64,000 bases of DNA from Arachis hypogaea (lineage: Eukaryota > Streptophyta > Magnoliopsida > Fabales > Fabaceae). How positions within the stretch are numbered: the first letter of the stretch is position 1; the number at the start of each line of letters is the position of its first letter. Shown piece by piece: positions 1-10,977 of the stretch. The stretch lies in NCBI RefSeq assembly GCF_003086295.3, contig NC_092051.1:21943940-22007939 (forward strand), given 5' to 3'. Below the pieces are notes generated by a model that was not told the DNA's origin, searched no databases, and worked only from the letters and a program-made list of their open reading frames with translations. The position numbers and the translations under genes were made by a program.

Positions 1-1826
1 AAAAAAGATTATTTTTATTGTGATAAATTAAAAAATAATTTTAATTTGTCTACAAGTTAAGGATGATGCAAGTTGATGGTAAAATTTGACTAATTCAAAT
101 GTCAAAAAATTATTACTTAGTCAAACATTTTAACTTGAGATGATCAATTTATAATTCGGATATGCAAATTCATAATGCTACAAATGATCATATTTGCAAT
201 GTAATTTTACTACTTATGAATTAGTATAAATAGATGGCGGATTAATGGTTAAATTAGTCTCTAAAAAATGAGTCGATCGTCAAATTTATCCTGTTAGTAA
301 AATACCCACATTTAATTGGTCCCAAGATCACTCACTCACACAAGTAACACTATCATATTTTTTTACCTCTCAAATTCACCAACACTTATAATACTAAGGA
401 GAGAGTTTCTAATATTTCAAAACATATTCATTTCATTTATGGAACACACATACAATACACAAGGCATATGTGCCTTTATATAGGCAATGTTTCCTACTAA
501 AAATAATAATTTATGAATCACAAATCAATTTTGTAATGACTATCATGCTATGAGTTGTCTTCATGAATCTTCTTTCAACTTGCATTCATGTAGTTTCCAT
601 AATCTTCTAATTTAGGTTGCTTGCCTCCAATTTCAATTCAATTTGAGTTTGATTTTCTTCAATGTTATAGAATGTTATAGTTATACTACTCTCTTGAATG
701 TTCTTAAAAAATCTTCAAGTTTCCAACATGTTAGCTTCTAGCAATATCTAGCAAATTGATAATTATTGTATTCAACTAAAACTTTGCTTCTTCAATTCTT
801 TAACCATGTTTCATGAAAATTCTAGTCCATGCAAGTTGATTTAAACTGAATAACATATCCTCGAATAATTTTTTTAATCAAATTAATAGGTCAAAGATTT
901 AAAATTAATCACATTGGTCCTCTGTCAAATTACTAACAGTTTCTATTAATATTGTCACATGGATCGTTATGCAACAAATCAACACATATCAAACGAAGTC
1001 GTTTTGTTATTAATAGAGCTTGAATCAAAACGACATTGTTTCTCTTCATCTCCTCCCATTTTCAGCCACTACAATCACTCTTTCTTCCTCTTTCATACAA
1101 AACACGAAGAGATAAAGGCGGCAGAGCTCTAACGAAAAGGAAGAACACGGTGCTATCGTCGGCGATGCTGTGAGTGAGAGTGATAGCGATTGCAATCTTC
1201 GTCCATGAGAGACTACCATCGAGTTGCCATGTGGAGGCACTATCACCCGGCGTGAGAAGTAATCACTGTTTTCTGTCTCTTTTTTAGTTATTGTTTGGTG
1301 TCTTCAATCTGCAAATTGAATCATAAAGGGTTCGAGTTGGGTTTTTTGTGCCAGTGGTATTATTGTTAGGGTTTTGATTGATTATGTTTGTTGTTGACTT
1401 GCTGTGTTAATTAACTGAGTGTCATAACCACTATTATTATGGTCATCTCTCACCATTCATTCAAAAGATATTCCTATTTAATTATTAGTTATTAATTGTA
1501 GAGTAAAGTAACAATTAGGTTTCTGAAGATTTCGATTTCAGACAAATTAGTGCCTAAAGAAAAAAAGTACCAATTTGGTCTTCCAAGATAGTAAACGGTG
1601 GACACATGATGTCCTTCTATCAATTCATCAACTAAAACCTAACGATGATATTTATATATACTGTTAATTACTTTGATATGTCTATTATGAAAGATGATAA
1701 TGTAAATAACAATTTTTGGAGCGAAACTTCACTTATTTTGATAGGACTTGTGATAAATAGAAAGCAATTGATAAATGATATATGAAAACTCAAAAGATAA
1801 TAAATACTTCAATGTCCAAAACTACA
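1..1826. other. Intergenic DNA, no gene recognised
   Basis: AT-rich sequence with no long open frame. The segment around 1030-1420 is relatively GC-rich and pyrimidine-rich and could be the 5' end of a decayed gene or transposon, but I recognise no protein in it. A 14-bp inverted repeat (GATAGTAAACGGTG near 1587 and its complement near 1867) spans the border with the gag fragment. I cannot assign it to a known element. Confidence 0.5.
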
Positions 1827-2294
1827 TCAAGATGGAAAACAACGACATAAAACTTTATCAGATGCACCGTTTACTATCATTATGGAGGTGAACTTTTTGA
1901 TGTATTTCTTCAGATCACCTAACCCATCATAGGGGGTTATGGTGGTTAGCAGAGTGAACCTCCTGGGCAACACGAAATTCATCACCTCAGCTGTGAACGG
2001 CCCATGGGAGCTTTCTAGGTTGTCGTCCTCTTCGTCTGGCCGAGCTTCCTCATTATGCTCGGATTGCTCTTCTTCGTGCCGAGCAGTTTCAGAGACATGC
2101 GTCGGTTCTGACTGATGCTCGGCTTCTTCTGTCCGTTCTTGTCGATCGTTGTTGTTTACGATTCGAGTGTTATTCAAATTAGCAATTTGATTTGCCATTC
2201 TTTGGTTCTCTTCAGCCATGCGCTGGTTGGCTTGCCGTAACTCGGTCACCATGTGAAAGAGTTCAGATGGTGTGGATGGAAGTTGTTCAGCCAT
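1827..2294 (-). pseudogene. Truncated gag fragment, Tat/Ogre-like Ty3/gypsy
   Basis: The 155-codon frame starts at the ATG at 2294. Residues about 1-40 are a heptad-like Gln/Asn/Glu-rich stretch (LRQANQRMAEENQRMANQ) that looks like a coiled coil. An acidic Glu/Asp-rich linker follows. Near residue 100 the frame enters a typical plant gag start (HGPFTAEVMNFVLPRRFTLL, then TPYDGLGDLKKYIKKF), and it stops soon after SDKVLCRCFPS, where an intact gag would continue for several hundred residues. A primer-site-like motif lies upstream at 2349-2366. No zinc knuckle, protease or matching LTR pair is visible, so this is a relic or a gag-only non-autonomous element. The gag family call rests on recall. 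Confidence 0.6.
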
Positions 2295-2348
2295 GACTCC
2301 AAGCGAGAACGTCGAGGCCGATGATATATGGAAGGGATTATATTCTCG

Positions 2349-2366
2349 GCCCCACGGTGGGCGCCA
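2349..2366 (-). other. Primer-binding-site-like motif of the gag relic
   Basis: On the minus strand it reads TGGCGCCCACCGTGGGGC. TGGCGCC is the usual start of a plant Ty3/gypsy primer site, here 5' of the gag start at 2294. The presumed LTR would lie at higher coordinates (about 2380-2830), but no second LTR copy is visible to prove its limits. Confidence 0.4.
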
Positions 2367-3196
2367 ATTTTTCTTGTATGGATACCTGAAGGGAGAGCTC
2401 GGCCCCTGAGAATCGACGCCGAGTTGTTATCTTCGGTGCCGACCTTTGAGCCTTGTGGAAGTCCGAGCTTTACTCCGAGGGGATGTCCAATTGCGCAGAG
2501 TGTGAGTAAAAAACAAGGGGGGAGTGTACCTGCAAAGGCACTCTAAAACTTAAATCAGTATTGAGAATTCAATATATGTTTAAAGAGAAGATGTTATACC
2601 TTTATATGCGGAGTGAGACAAGTCGGTTATGTTTCTGTTTCATCGTCTGAATTGAAGAATAATAATAAGGCTTAATGGGTGATGATGTCTGGCCTGTCGT
2701 TTTGATTCTAGTGTGTAGGCCGTTGAGCTCAGTTTGTAACGCGTAATGCTGAACTGTGCTTTATTTGGCCGAGTTATGAGTTATGATACCGAATTATGAC
2801 TTGATGTTTGTAACGGTCGGATCAATAATAATCTATACCCATTTGATAATATCGTTGAATTTCAATTTCTTTAGATTAATATAATCTTCCACACTAATTA
2901 ATTTAAATTAATTTAGTAATTAATTTATTAATTTATTTAAGTAAGTTAAAAGTTTAAATTCTATTTTATATAGATAACAAATTTATAAATAAAATTTTGA
3001 TTCACATTGAATTAATTCTTCATTTGTCGAAATAAAAAATACCATAAACAATCAAAATAAATAATCTTCAATATCGGATGGACAATAAAATAAAAATCTT
3101 CCTTATGTCATCCACAATTTTGTCTGATTATATTTTCTCCAACTTGATCTTAGTATTTTGAAGATATAACTGGATTTAAGTGCAAAGAAACGACTT

Positions 3197-3200
<4 letters not shown>
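2367..3200. other. Non-coding, AT-rich; possible 5' LTR of the gag relic
   Basis: There is no credible gene. The first 450 bases are richer in CG and CTCGG words, consistent with an LTR of the adjacent gag relic. From about 2840 the sequence becomes simple AT-rich DNA. Confidence 0.35.

Positions 3201-3244
<44 letters not shown>
3201..3244. repeat. (TA)22 microsatellite
   Basis: Perfect TA dinucleotide run. It overlaps the outer edge of the left terminal repeat of the DNA transposon described next. Confidence 0.95.
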
Positions 3245-3246
<2 letters not shown>

Positions 3247-3862
3247 AAACAGTGTAATTATTAACGCCAAAAATTGATGGTCGAATTCTAGGTTGATATT
3301 TTTTGATGGTTTATTATCAATAAAACAAAAAAATATTAGAAATAAAATATTAAAATCGACAATCATATCGTTTATTATTTTGGCAACCTTCTAACATTTT
3401 AATGTTATCGTCACATTGTCGATAAAATGCTAGGTGACATATCGACAGATTGGTTGCCTATTTTAATAATTATAATATTGACAGCTTTTATCATCGATAA
3501 ATTTAGACGATGAAAATCTCTTTCTAAAACTAAATGAATGGTGTAGATTTATTATATAAAGTAGACAGTTAAAGTGTTGATTTTTGTTTTAACTAAAATC
3601 GACAAAACTACCGTTGATTTTTATCAACACAAATACACCCGCATTTGCTTTCCGCGTCTCTCGTTTCACTCAATTCCTAAAAAATTAACCCCAAACCTTT
3701 AGAGAATCAGAGATCAGAGTGAGACTTCTTCTTCTTATCAAATGCCTGAGAGTAGAGACCACAGATGGAGCCACGGTCACGGAAAAAGGCATTGAGCCGC
3801 TGAGCTTCTTTTCCTCATCGTCCTCCTACATTGATCCCGCCGTTGCGCCATCTTCATGTAAG

Positions 3863-3904
<42 letters not shown>
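3236..3904 (+). mobile_element. Left arm of a TIR DNA transposon (CACTA-like)
   Basis: TATATATATAAGAAACA at 3236-3252 is the inverted copy of the sequence ending the right arm near 22597. Inside it lies a series of degenerate subterminal words of the type ATCGACAG/ATCGATAA (about 3265-3620), as in CACTA-type elements. From about 3640 the sequence looks like a gene 5' region, with C/T-rich stretches and a GTAAGT splice-donor-like site at 3858. The arm ends where the long LTR begins inside a (CT)n tract. The class is inferred from the right end, which finishes TAGTG (CACTA inverted). No transposase is visible. Confidence 0.5.

Positions 3905-3905
<1 letters not shown>
3866..3905. repeat. (CT)20 microsatellite
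   Basis: Perfect CT run just 3' of a GTAAGT site. It abuts the LTR that starts TGTAACACCC. The GTAAGTTCC/CTCTCT arrangement recurs at about 20206-20231 on the far side of that LTR. Confidence 0.95.
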
Positions 3906-3909
<4 letters not shown>

Positions 3910-4209
3910 CACCCTACCACACAGAACTTTACGCTTAAGCTGTAAAATAGAGGTGATGTGGTATTACGACCTCTAAAATAAAATATATACATATAGTAGC
4001 AGAAAGAATATAATAAACTAGGAGCCTTGAAAAACAGGGGAAACAAAAATCGTAGAAATAAAAGCGTAACGCTCAGAAACCAGATTACTTGCGTGTGAAG
4101 AAAACTAAGGTTCGTAAGTATTAATAAACAGAAAGTGGGAATAGAGGGCCAAAAGTACAAAATAACAAGCTTCTAACTCAACTTGCGAAGCTAAGGCTGG
4201 CCAGAGAAT

Positions 4210-4213
<4 letters not shown>

Positions 4214-4278
<65 letters not shown>
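4214..4278. repeat. Compound (AC)24-(AT)8 microsatellite
   Basis: Perfect AC run to 4261 followed directly by an AT run to about 4278, inside the long LTR. It creates spurious Val/Cys- and Tyr/Ile-rich open frames. Confidence 0.95.
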
Positions 4279-5440
4279 CCCAAAATACATAGCCAAAATC
4301 CTAGCTCTCCATCAACCTCTAAGAAGAGCAAAATAAACAAGTTAGTCGGAGAGAAAGTTAAGTACATTTATGCATAACTATACATCAAAATGAAACCCAG
4401 AACCACTCCGTTTTAGAAGTTTAGACGCCTAGCGAGGTGCCTCTCGACCTGCATCTGAAAAATAACAGCACAGTATAGGGTGAGAACCGGAGGTTCTCAG
4501 CATGGTAAAGGTGGAACGCATATAAGATATAAGGTCCTGGGAATGCCAGAGGCAATCTTAGAACACCGACACTCAGATTATAAAGCTTAAAATACTAAAC
4601 AGAAACCATAAAAAGGGGTAGGTATCTAGGAAAATCTAAACTCAGCTTAACTTAATCTTAACCTTAACTTGACCACCTTTCCTCTGTTCTTCCGTCTCCA
4701 GTGAGTTTGCACAGACAGACAAACAGACAATTGCAAGCACAGGTTGGAGACAAGTAGTGCAGGTAACAAATATAGTAATTAACAAAGTATATATAGTTAG
4801 GAACTTCCAAATAATGCATAGCAAACAAACAAACATAATGCACATGATGTATGTCTGTCCTATGGCTGATGAGGCTCATTTGTCGGTTATCAAGCCAACC
4901 CGACAAGTCTGAAACCCTTAGACTGTCCCTCGTTGTGCATCTCCATGAGTCTATGCATAGCTTTTTCTCATTTCATTCATAATTCATACATTCATACATT
5001 CATATATAACTTACTCAATGGGGGATATCCATTCCCGAGAATTTATACGTGCCCAGTCACCCTTACAACGTAGGGTCAACAGGGTTTCGAGTCTCAACCT
5101 GGAACACGTGGTGGCAAGCCATGGTTTTGTACCCAAGGAAACTCGTATCCAAGATAACTTTAAATTCATAAGCCGCATAATATTCATAACCATTCGTATT
5201 CATTACATAATCCTTTGTCATAGCCATGGCATCATATAGCCATCATACATACACATTCTCCTTATATAACTCTTCACTTTTAACCTTTACTTCATCTCCA
5301 AGTTATCTCTATTTCCTAGCTTCAACTTACTATTAGAGTTACTACTATGATCTGGGGCTAAAAGAGTGAAAATAGAGGTTTAGAAGTTTGAAATATGACT
5401 TAAAAACACAAAACCTATTTTTGTTGAAACAGGGGCCATG

Positions 5441-5583
5441 CATACGCGTGGGCATGCGGAAATCCTTGCTCGCGTGCGCAAGCCCCTTGCTCGCGTACGC
5501 GAGAATCCCAACCCGAAAGGGTTGGTCGCGTCGCAAGCAACTGAACGCGTACGCAAACGCCGAATCACGCGTACGCGTGAGTG
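5441..5583. repeat. CGCG palindrome cluster in the long LTR
   Basis: Several copies of words such as CGCGTACGCG, CGCGTGCGCAAG and ACGCGTACGCGTGA in an otherwise AT-rich LTR. On the minus strand the cluster lies about 170-320 bp upstream of the TATA-like motif at 5262-5272. This is the arrangement seen in the Athila-like LTRs of the window. Confidence 0.75.
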
Positions 5584-7095
5584 TATATTTTTCCAAAAAT
5601 TTTGCTAAGTTTGAAAAAGTTGCAGAATTTCATTTTTAATCCCAAACTTCCAATGCGCATAACTTTTTCGTTAAAAAATCTTTTTCTTCAGTTCTTTGAA
5701 CAACGTAAACTTCACAGACCCAATTTTTATACAAAATAAGTTTGAAATCATTTGGGGATTCGGAAGCCAAGTTATGGCTCGCCGAAGTTCGGCCAAAAAC
5801 TAATTTTTTACCAAGTCCAAAACCTCAATTTTCTTAAAGAAACCAACTCAAACCTAATATACCATACACCAAAATCAACACAACATAACCTTGCCATCAC
5901 CACAATATTCCATCCAAGCCTACCATATCTCAATTTTCATCAAACCAAACTCAAGTCATACTTTCATTACATATAATTAACACAACCGCATATCATTTGT
6001 TTTGCCAAGATCATTGGTGCACAAAATTGTGATCATCAATGGCGCCATCAACATGGTACGCTCAATTGTAATCTCAACTTTTTATCACAACTTCGCACAA
6101 CTAACCAGCAAGTGCACTGGGTCGTCCAAGTAATAAACCTTACGCGAGTAAGGGTCGATCCCACGGAGATTGTTGGTATGAAGCAAGTTATGGTCATCTT
6201 GTAAATCTCAGTCAGGCGGATATAGAATGGTTATGGAGTTTTCGAATATTAATAATAAAACAGGGATAGAAATACTTATGTAAATCCTTGGTGAGAATTT
6301 CAGATAAATGCATGGAGATGCTCTCGTCCCTCTAAACCTCTGCTTTCCTGCTGTCTTCATCCAATCAGTCTTACTCCTTTCTATGGCTGGCTTTATGTAA
6401 GGACATCACCGTTGTCAATGGCTACTTTTGATCCTCTCTGGAAAATAGTCCGATGCGCTGTCACTGCATAGCTAATTGTCTGGAGGCGTCACCCTTGCCA
6501 ATGGCTGCATCCTATCCTCTTGTGAAAATGGTCCAAATGCTCTGTCACAGCACGGCTAATCATCTGAGGTTCTCGATCATACTGGAATAGGATTCACCCT
6601 CCTTTTGCGTCTGTCACTACGCCCAGCACTCGCGAGTTTGAAGTTCGTCACAGTCATTCAATCCTGGAATCCTACTCGGAATACCACAGACAAGGTTTAG
6701 ACTTTCTGGATTCTCATGAATGCCGCCATCAATCTAGCTTGCACCACGAAGATTCTGATTAAGAGATCCAAGAGATACTCATTCAATATAAGGTAGAACG
6801 GAAGTGGTTGTCAGGCACGCGTTCATAGGGAATGATGATGATTGTCACGTTCATCACATTTAGGTTGAAGTGCGAATGAATATCTTAGAAGCGGAATAAG
6901 TTGAATTGAATAGAAAAACAGTAGTACTTTGTATTAATCTTTGAGGAACAGCAGAGCTCCACACCTTAATCTATGGAGTGTAGAAACTCTACCGTTGAAA
7001 ATACATAAGTAAAAGGTCCAGGCATGGCCGAATGGCCAGCCCCCATGATCTAAGAATCAGGCATCCAAAGATGTCTGATACAATAGTAAACAGTC

Positions 7096-7105
7096 ATATT
7101 TATAC
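7096..7105 (-). promoter_or_regulatory. TATA box, 3' LTR of A
   Basis: AGTATAAATATG on the minus strand, about 120 bp downstream of the GGCGTT/AACGCC palindromes. The same motif is in the 5' LTR at 17976-17985. Confidence 0.6.
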
Positions 7106-7222
7106 TAAACTAGTTACTAGGGTTTACAGAAGTAAGTAATTGATGCATAAATCCACTTCCGGGGCTCACTTGGTGTGTGCTTGGGCTGAGCTTGAATGTT
7201 ACACGTGTAGAGGTTAATCTTG

Positions 7223-7300
7223 GAGTTGAACGCCAGTTTGTAACGTATTTCTGGCGTTTAACTCCAGACAGCAGCGTAGAACTGGCGTTCAACGCCCTTT
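7223..7300. repeat. GGCGTT/AACGCC palindrome array, 3' LTR of A
   Basis: Three or four copies of GTTGAACGCCAG, CTGGCGTTTAACTCCAG and CTGGCGTTCAACGCC, one unit (31 bp) fewer than in the 5' LTR of the same element. Confidence 0.9.
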
Positions 7301-7673
7301 TACGTTATCTAAACTCGGCCAAAGTATGGACTATTATATATTTCTGGAAAGCCCTGGATGTCTACTTTCCAACGCAATTAGAAGCGCGCCATTTTGAGTT
7401 CTATAGCTCCAGAAAATCCACTTTGAGTGCAGGGAGGTCAGAATCCAACAGCATCAGCAGTCCTTTTTCTACCTTTGAATCTGATTTTTGCTCAAGTCCC
7501 TCAATTTCAGCCAGAAAATACCTGAAATCACAGAAAAATACACAAACTTATAGTAAAGTCCAGAAATGTGAATTTAACATAAAAACTAATGAAAACATCC
7601 CTAAAAGTAACTGGATTCTACTAAAAACATATTAAAAACAATGCCAAAAAGCGTATAAATTATCCGCTCATCA

Positions 7674-8811
7674 CAACACCAAACTTAAATTGTTGCTTGT
7701 CCCCAAGCAACTGAAAATCAAATAGGATAAAAAGAAGAGAATATACTATAAATTCCAAATTATCAATGAAACATAGCTCCAATCAGATGAGCGGGACTTG
7801 TAACTTTTTGCCTCTTGAATAGTTTTGGCATCTCACTTTATCCATTGAAGTTCAGAATGATTGGCTTCTATAGGAACTCAGAGTTCAGATAGTGTTATTG
7901 ATTCTCCTAGTTCAGTATGATGATTCTTGAACACAGCTTCTTTATGAGTCTTGGCCGTGGCCCTAAGCACTTTGTTTTCCAGTATTACCACCAGATACAT
8001 AAATGCCACAGACACATAACTGGGTGAACCTTTTCAGATTGTGACTCAGCTTTGCTAAAGTCCCCAATTAGAGGTGTCCAGGGTTCTTAAGGACACTCTT
8101 CTTTTGCTTTGGACCTTGACTTTAACCGCTCAGTCTCAAGTTTTCACTTGACACCTTCACGCCACAAGCACATGGTTAGGGACAGCTTGGTTTAGCCACT
8201 TAGGCCAGGATTTTATTCCTTTAGGCCCTCCTATCCACTGATGCTCAAAGCCTTGGGATCCTTTTTATTTACCCTTGCCTTTTGGTTTTAAGGGTTATTG
8301 GCTTTTTGCTCTTGCCTCTTGGTTTTAAGAGCTTTTGACTTTTTCTGCTTGCTTTTTCTCTTTTTTTTTTCTTTCGCCTATTTTTTTTTCTGCAAGCTTT
8401 GTTCTTTGCTGCTTTTTCTTGCTTCAAGAATCATTTTTATGATTTTTCAAATTATCAAATAACATGTCTCATTGTCATCATTCTTTCAAGAGCCAACATA
8501 TTTAACATTCTTAAACAACAACTTCAAAAGACATATGCACTGTTCAAGCATTCATTCAGAAAACAAGAAGCATTGTCACCACACCAATATAATTAAACTA
8601 AGTTCAAGGATAAATTCAAAACTCATGTACTTCTTGTTCTTTTGAATTAAAACATTTTTCATTTAAGAGAGGTGATGGATTCATAGGACATTCATAACTT
8701 TAGGACATAGTTACTAACTACTGATGATCATGTAATAAGACACAAACTTAGATAAGCACTTAACATAGAAAACGAAAAATAGAGAATGTAAGAACAAGGA
8801 ATGAGTCCACC
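7674..8811 (-). other. 3' non-coding region of element A with stem-loop
   Basis: No credible gene. The first 40 bases (7674-7713) hold, in sense, a stem-loop TTGCTTGGGGACAAGCAA followed by TTTAAGTTTGGTGTTG, directly against the 3' LTR in the place of the polypurine tract. The rest resembles the same region in elements E, F and G (phrases such as CTCAAAGCCTTGG), so it is an ancient shared 3' segment. Confidence 0.7.
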
Positions 8812-9960
8812 TTAGTGATGGTGGCGTTTCCTTCTTGAGGAACCAATGATGTCCTTGAGCTCTTCTATGTCTCTTCCTTGTCTTTGTTGCTCCTCCCTCG
8901 TTGCTTTTTGATCTTCTCTAATTTCATGAAGGATGATGGAGTGCTCTTGATGTTCCACCCTTAATTGTCCCATGTTGGAACTTAATTCTCCTAGGGAGGT
9001 GTTGATTTGCTCCCAATAGTTTTGTGGAGGAAGATGCATTTGAGGCATCTCCGGGATCTCATGGTGATGAGCTTCATGCGTCTCTTGAGATCCATGAATG
9101 GGCTCTCTTGCTTGCTCCATCCTTTTCTTAGTGATGGGTTTTTCTTCCTCAATGGGAATGTCTCCTTCTATGAAAGCTCCGGCTGAGTAACATAGATGGC
9201 AAATAAGATGAGGAAAAGCTAGCCTTTCCACAGGGGAGGGCTTTTCGGCTATTTTGTAGTGTTCAAGAGAGATGACTTCATGAACTTCTACTTCCTCTCC
9301 AATCATGATGCTATGAATCATGATGGCCCGATCCACAGCAACTTCAGATCGGTTGCTAGTGGGGATGATGGAGCGTTGGATGAACTCTAACCATCCTCTA
9401 GCTACAGGCTTGAGGTCCAATCTTCTTAGTTGAACCGGCTTGCCTTTGGAGTCAATCTTCCATTGAGCTCCTTCCACACATATTTCCATGAGGACTTGGT
9501 CCAACCTTTGATTAAAGTTGACCCTTCTAGTGTAGGGGCGTGCTTCTCCTTGCATCATGGGCAAGTTAAACGCCAACCTCACGTTTTCCGGACTAAAATC
9601 TAAGTATTTCTCCCGAACCATGGTGAGATAATTCTTTGGATTCGGGTTCTTACTTTGATCATGGTTCCTAGTGATCCATGCATTGGCATAGAACTCTTGA
9701 ACCATTAGGATGCCGACTTGTTGGATGGAGTTTGTTAGAACTTCCCAACCTCTTCTTTGGATTTTATGTCGGATCTCCGGATACTCATTTCTCTTGAGTT
9801 TGAAAGGGACCTCAGGGATCACCTTCTTCTTGGTCACAACATCATAGAAGTGGTCTTGATGAGCTTTGGAGATGAATCTTTCCATCTCCCATGACTCGGA
9901 GGTGGAAGTTTTTGTCTTTCCTTTCCCTTTTCTAGAGGATTCTCTGGTCTTAGGTGCCAT
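8812..9960 (-). CDS. Athila-type 'putative plant transposon protein' in env position
   Basis: An open frame of 382 codons from the ATG at 9960, the only long uninterrupted frame in element A. A basic start (MAPKTRESSRKGKGKTKT) is followed by a globular part of about 230 residues with conserved-looking YANAWI, YLTMVREKYLDFSPENVRLA and GWLEFIQRSIIPTSNRSEVA. I associate this region with the plant transposon protein domain found next to the env position of Athila elements. The C-terminal third is polar and Glu/Gln-rich, likely coiled coil (about residues 315-370), and ends in a basic RRKRHHH tail. No signal peptide or membrane helix is visible, so it is not a classical envelope protein. Its function is unknown. 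The second Feral copy starts the same frame at 63995. Confidence 0.8.
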   Translation of the reverse strand: MAPKTRESSRKGKGKTKTSTSESWEMERFISKAHQDHFYDVVTKKKVIPEVPFKLKRNEYPEIRHKIQRRGWEVLTNSIQQVGILMVQEFYANAWITRNHDQSKNPNPKNYLTMVREKYLDFSPENVRLAFNLPMMQGEARPYTRRVNFNQRLDQVLMEICVEGAQWKIDSKGKPVQLRRLDLKPVARGWLEFIQRSIIPTSNRSEVAVDRAIMIHSIMIGEEVEVHEVISLEHYKIAEKPSPVERLAFPHLICHLCYSAGAFIEGDIPIEEEKPITKKRMEQAREPIHGSQETHEAHHHEIPEMPQMHLPPQNYWEQINTSLGELSSNMGQLRVEHQEHSIILHEIREDQKATREEQQRQGRDIEELKDIIGSSRRKRHHH

Positions 9961-9997
9961 CAATAGTAATGGAAAAACAAAAAAGCTTATGCTTTTA

Positions 9998-10036
9998 CCA
10001 CACCAAACTTAGAATTTTGCTCGCCCTCGAGCAAGA
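9998..10036 (-). promoter_or_regulatory. Stem-loop plus AAGTTTGGTGTGG upstream of the env-slot ORF
   Basis: In sense it reads TTGCTCGAGGGCGAGCAA (7-bp stem) and, a few bases on, CTAAGTTTGGTGTGG, about 40 bases 5' of the ATG at 9960. The same pair is at 63920-63960 in the second Feral. It may be a cis signal for the downstream frame; its role is unknown. Confidence 0.65.
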
Positions 10037-10367
10037 AAAGAAAGAATAGATGAAGAAGAAGAAGAAATGTGGAGAAGAAGGGGAGAGGTGTATTTGGCCA
10101 AGAAGAGAAGAGAGGGTTGTGTTTTGTGAAAATGAGGAAGAGTGGAGGGCTTTATATAGGGAAGGGAGGGGGGTTAGGTTCGGCCATAAGGGTGGGTGTT
10201 GGGTGGGAAATTGATTTTGAATTTTGAAGGTAGGTGGAGTTTATGAGGTAGGTTTATGGGGAAGAGTGGATGGATGTGAGTGGTGAAGTGGTGATAGGGA
10301 AGAGAGATTGAGGTGATTGGTGAAGAGTTTTGGGGAAGAGGGTTTATGGGATTGTGTGAAAGAGGGG
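10037..10367. other. 5' untranslated spacer of the env-slot ORF
   Basis: Purine-rich on the plus strand, C/T-rich in sense. It matches 63575-63920 in the second Feral and carries no gene. In element A it is broken by solo LTR B. Confidence 0.6.
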
Positions 10368-10740
10368 TGATGAGCGGATAATTTATACGCTTTTCGGCAT
10401 TGTTTTTAGTATATTTTTAGTAGGATCTAGTTACTTTTAGGGATGTTTTCATTAGTTTTTATGTTAAATTCACATTTCTGGACTTTACTATGAGTTTATG
10501 TGTTTTTCTGTGATTTCAGGTATTTTCTGGCTGAAATTGAGGGACTTGAGCAAAAATCAGATTCGGAGGTTGAAGAAGGACTGCTGATGCTGTTGGATTC
10601 TGACCTCCCTGCACTCAAAATGGATTTTCTGGAGCTACAGAACTAAAAATGGCGCACTTTCAATTGCGTTGGAAAGTAGATATCCAGGGCTTTCCAGCAA
10701 TGTATAATAGTTCATACTTTGCTCGAGGATAGACGACGTA

Positions 10741-10856
10741 AACTGGCGTTCAACGCCAGCTCTCTGCCCAATTCTGGAGTCCAGCGCCAGAAAAGGATCC
10801 AAAACCAGAGTTGAACGCCCAAACTGGCACAAAAGCTGGCGTTCAACTCCAAGAAG
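10741..10856. repeat. GGCGTT/AACGCC palindrome array in LTR B
   Basis: It includes the perfect CTGGCGTTCAACGCCAG and degenerate partners (GTCCAGCGCCAG, GTTGAACGCCC, GGCGTTCAACTCC), ending about 110 bp upstream of the TATA box. Confidence 0.9.
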
Positions 10857-10967
10857 GATCTCTACACGTGCAACACTCAAGCTCAGCCCAAGCACACACC
10901 AAGTGGGCCCCGGAAGTGGATTTATGCATCAATTACTTACTTCTGTAAACCCTAGTAGCTAGTTTAT

Positions 10968-10977
10968 TATAAATAGG
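10968..10977 (+). promoter_or_regulatory. TATA box of LTR B
   Basis: TTATTATAAATAGGAC, a strong plant TATA context, downstream of the palindrome array. The equivalent in the second Feral 5' LTR is at 58062-58071. Confidence 0.65.

Larger units (their letters stand above)
6015..7673 (-). repeat. 3' LTR of element A (1659 bp)
   Basis: It matches the 5' LTR closely. By eye the only length differences are a 31-bp palindrome unit missing here and 11 bp extra near 7630; together these account for the 20-bp difference in length. The TATA box is on the minus strand at 7096-7105, with the palindrome array upstream of it (7223-7300). The conserved GGTCGATCCCAC block is at about 6112-6170. Confidence 0.95.

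Noticed and set aside
1046..1246. 66-codon frame in a GC-richer stretch
   Set aside because: Short, no motif, no splice or promoter context that I can defend.
4105..4296. Cys/Val-rich frame
   Set aside because: Direct translation of the (AC)n-(AT)n microsatellite.
6110..6175. Possible tRNA gene, because of the GGTCGATCCCAC text
   Set aside because: Only a T-arm-like word; no acceptor, D or anticodon arms. It is the shared LTR block.
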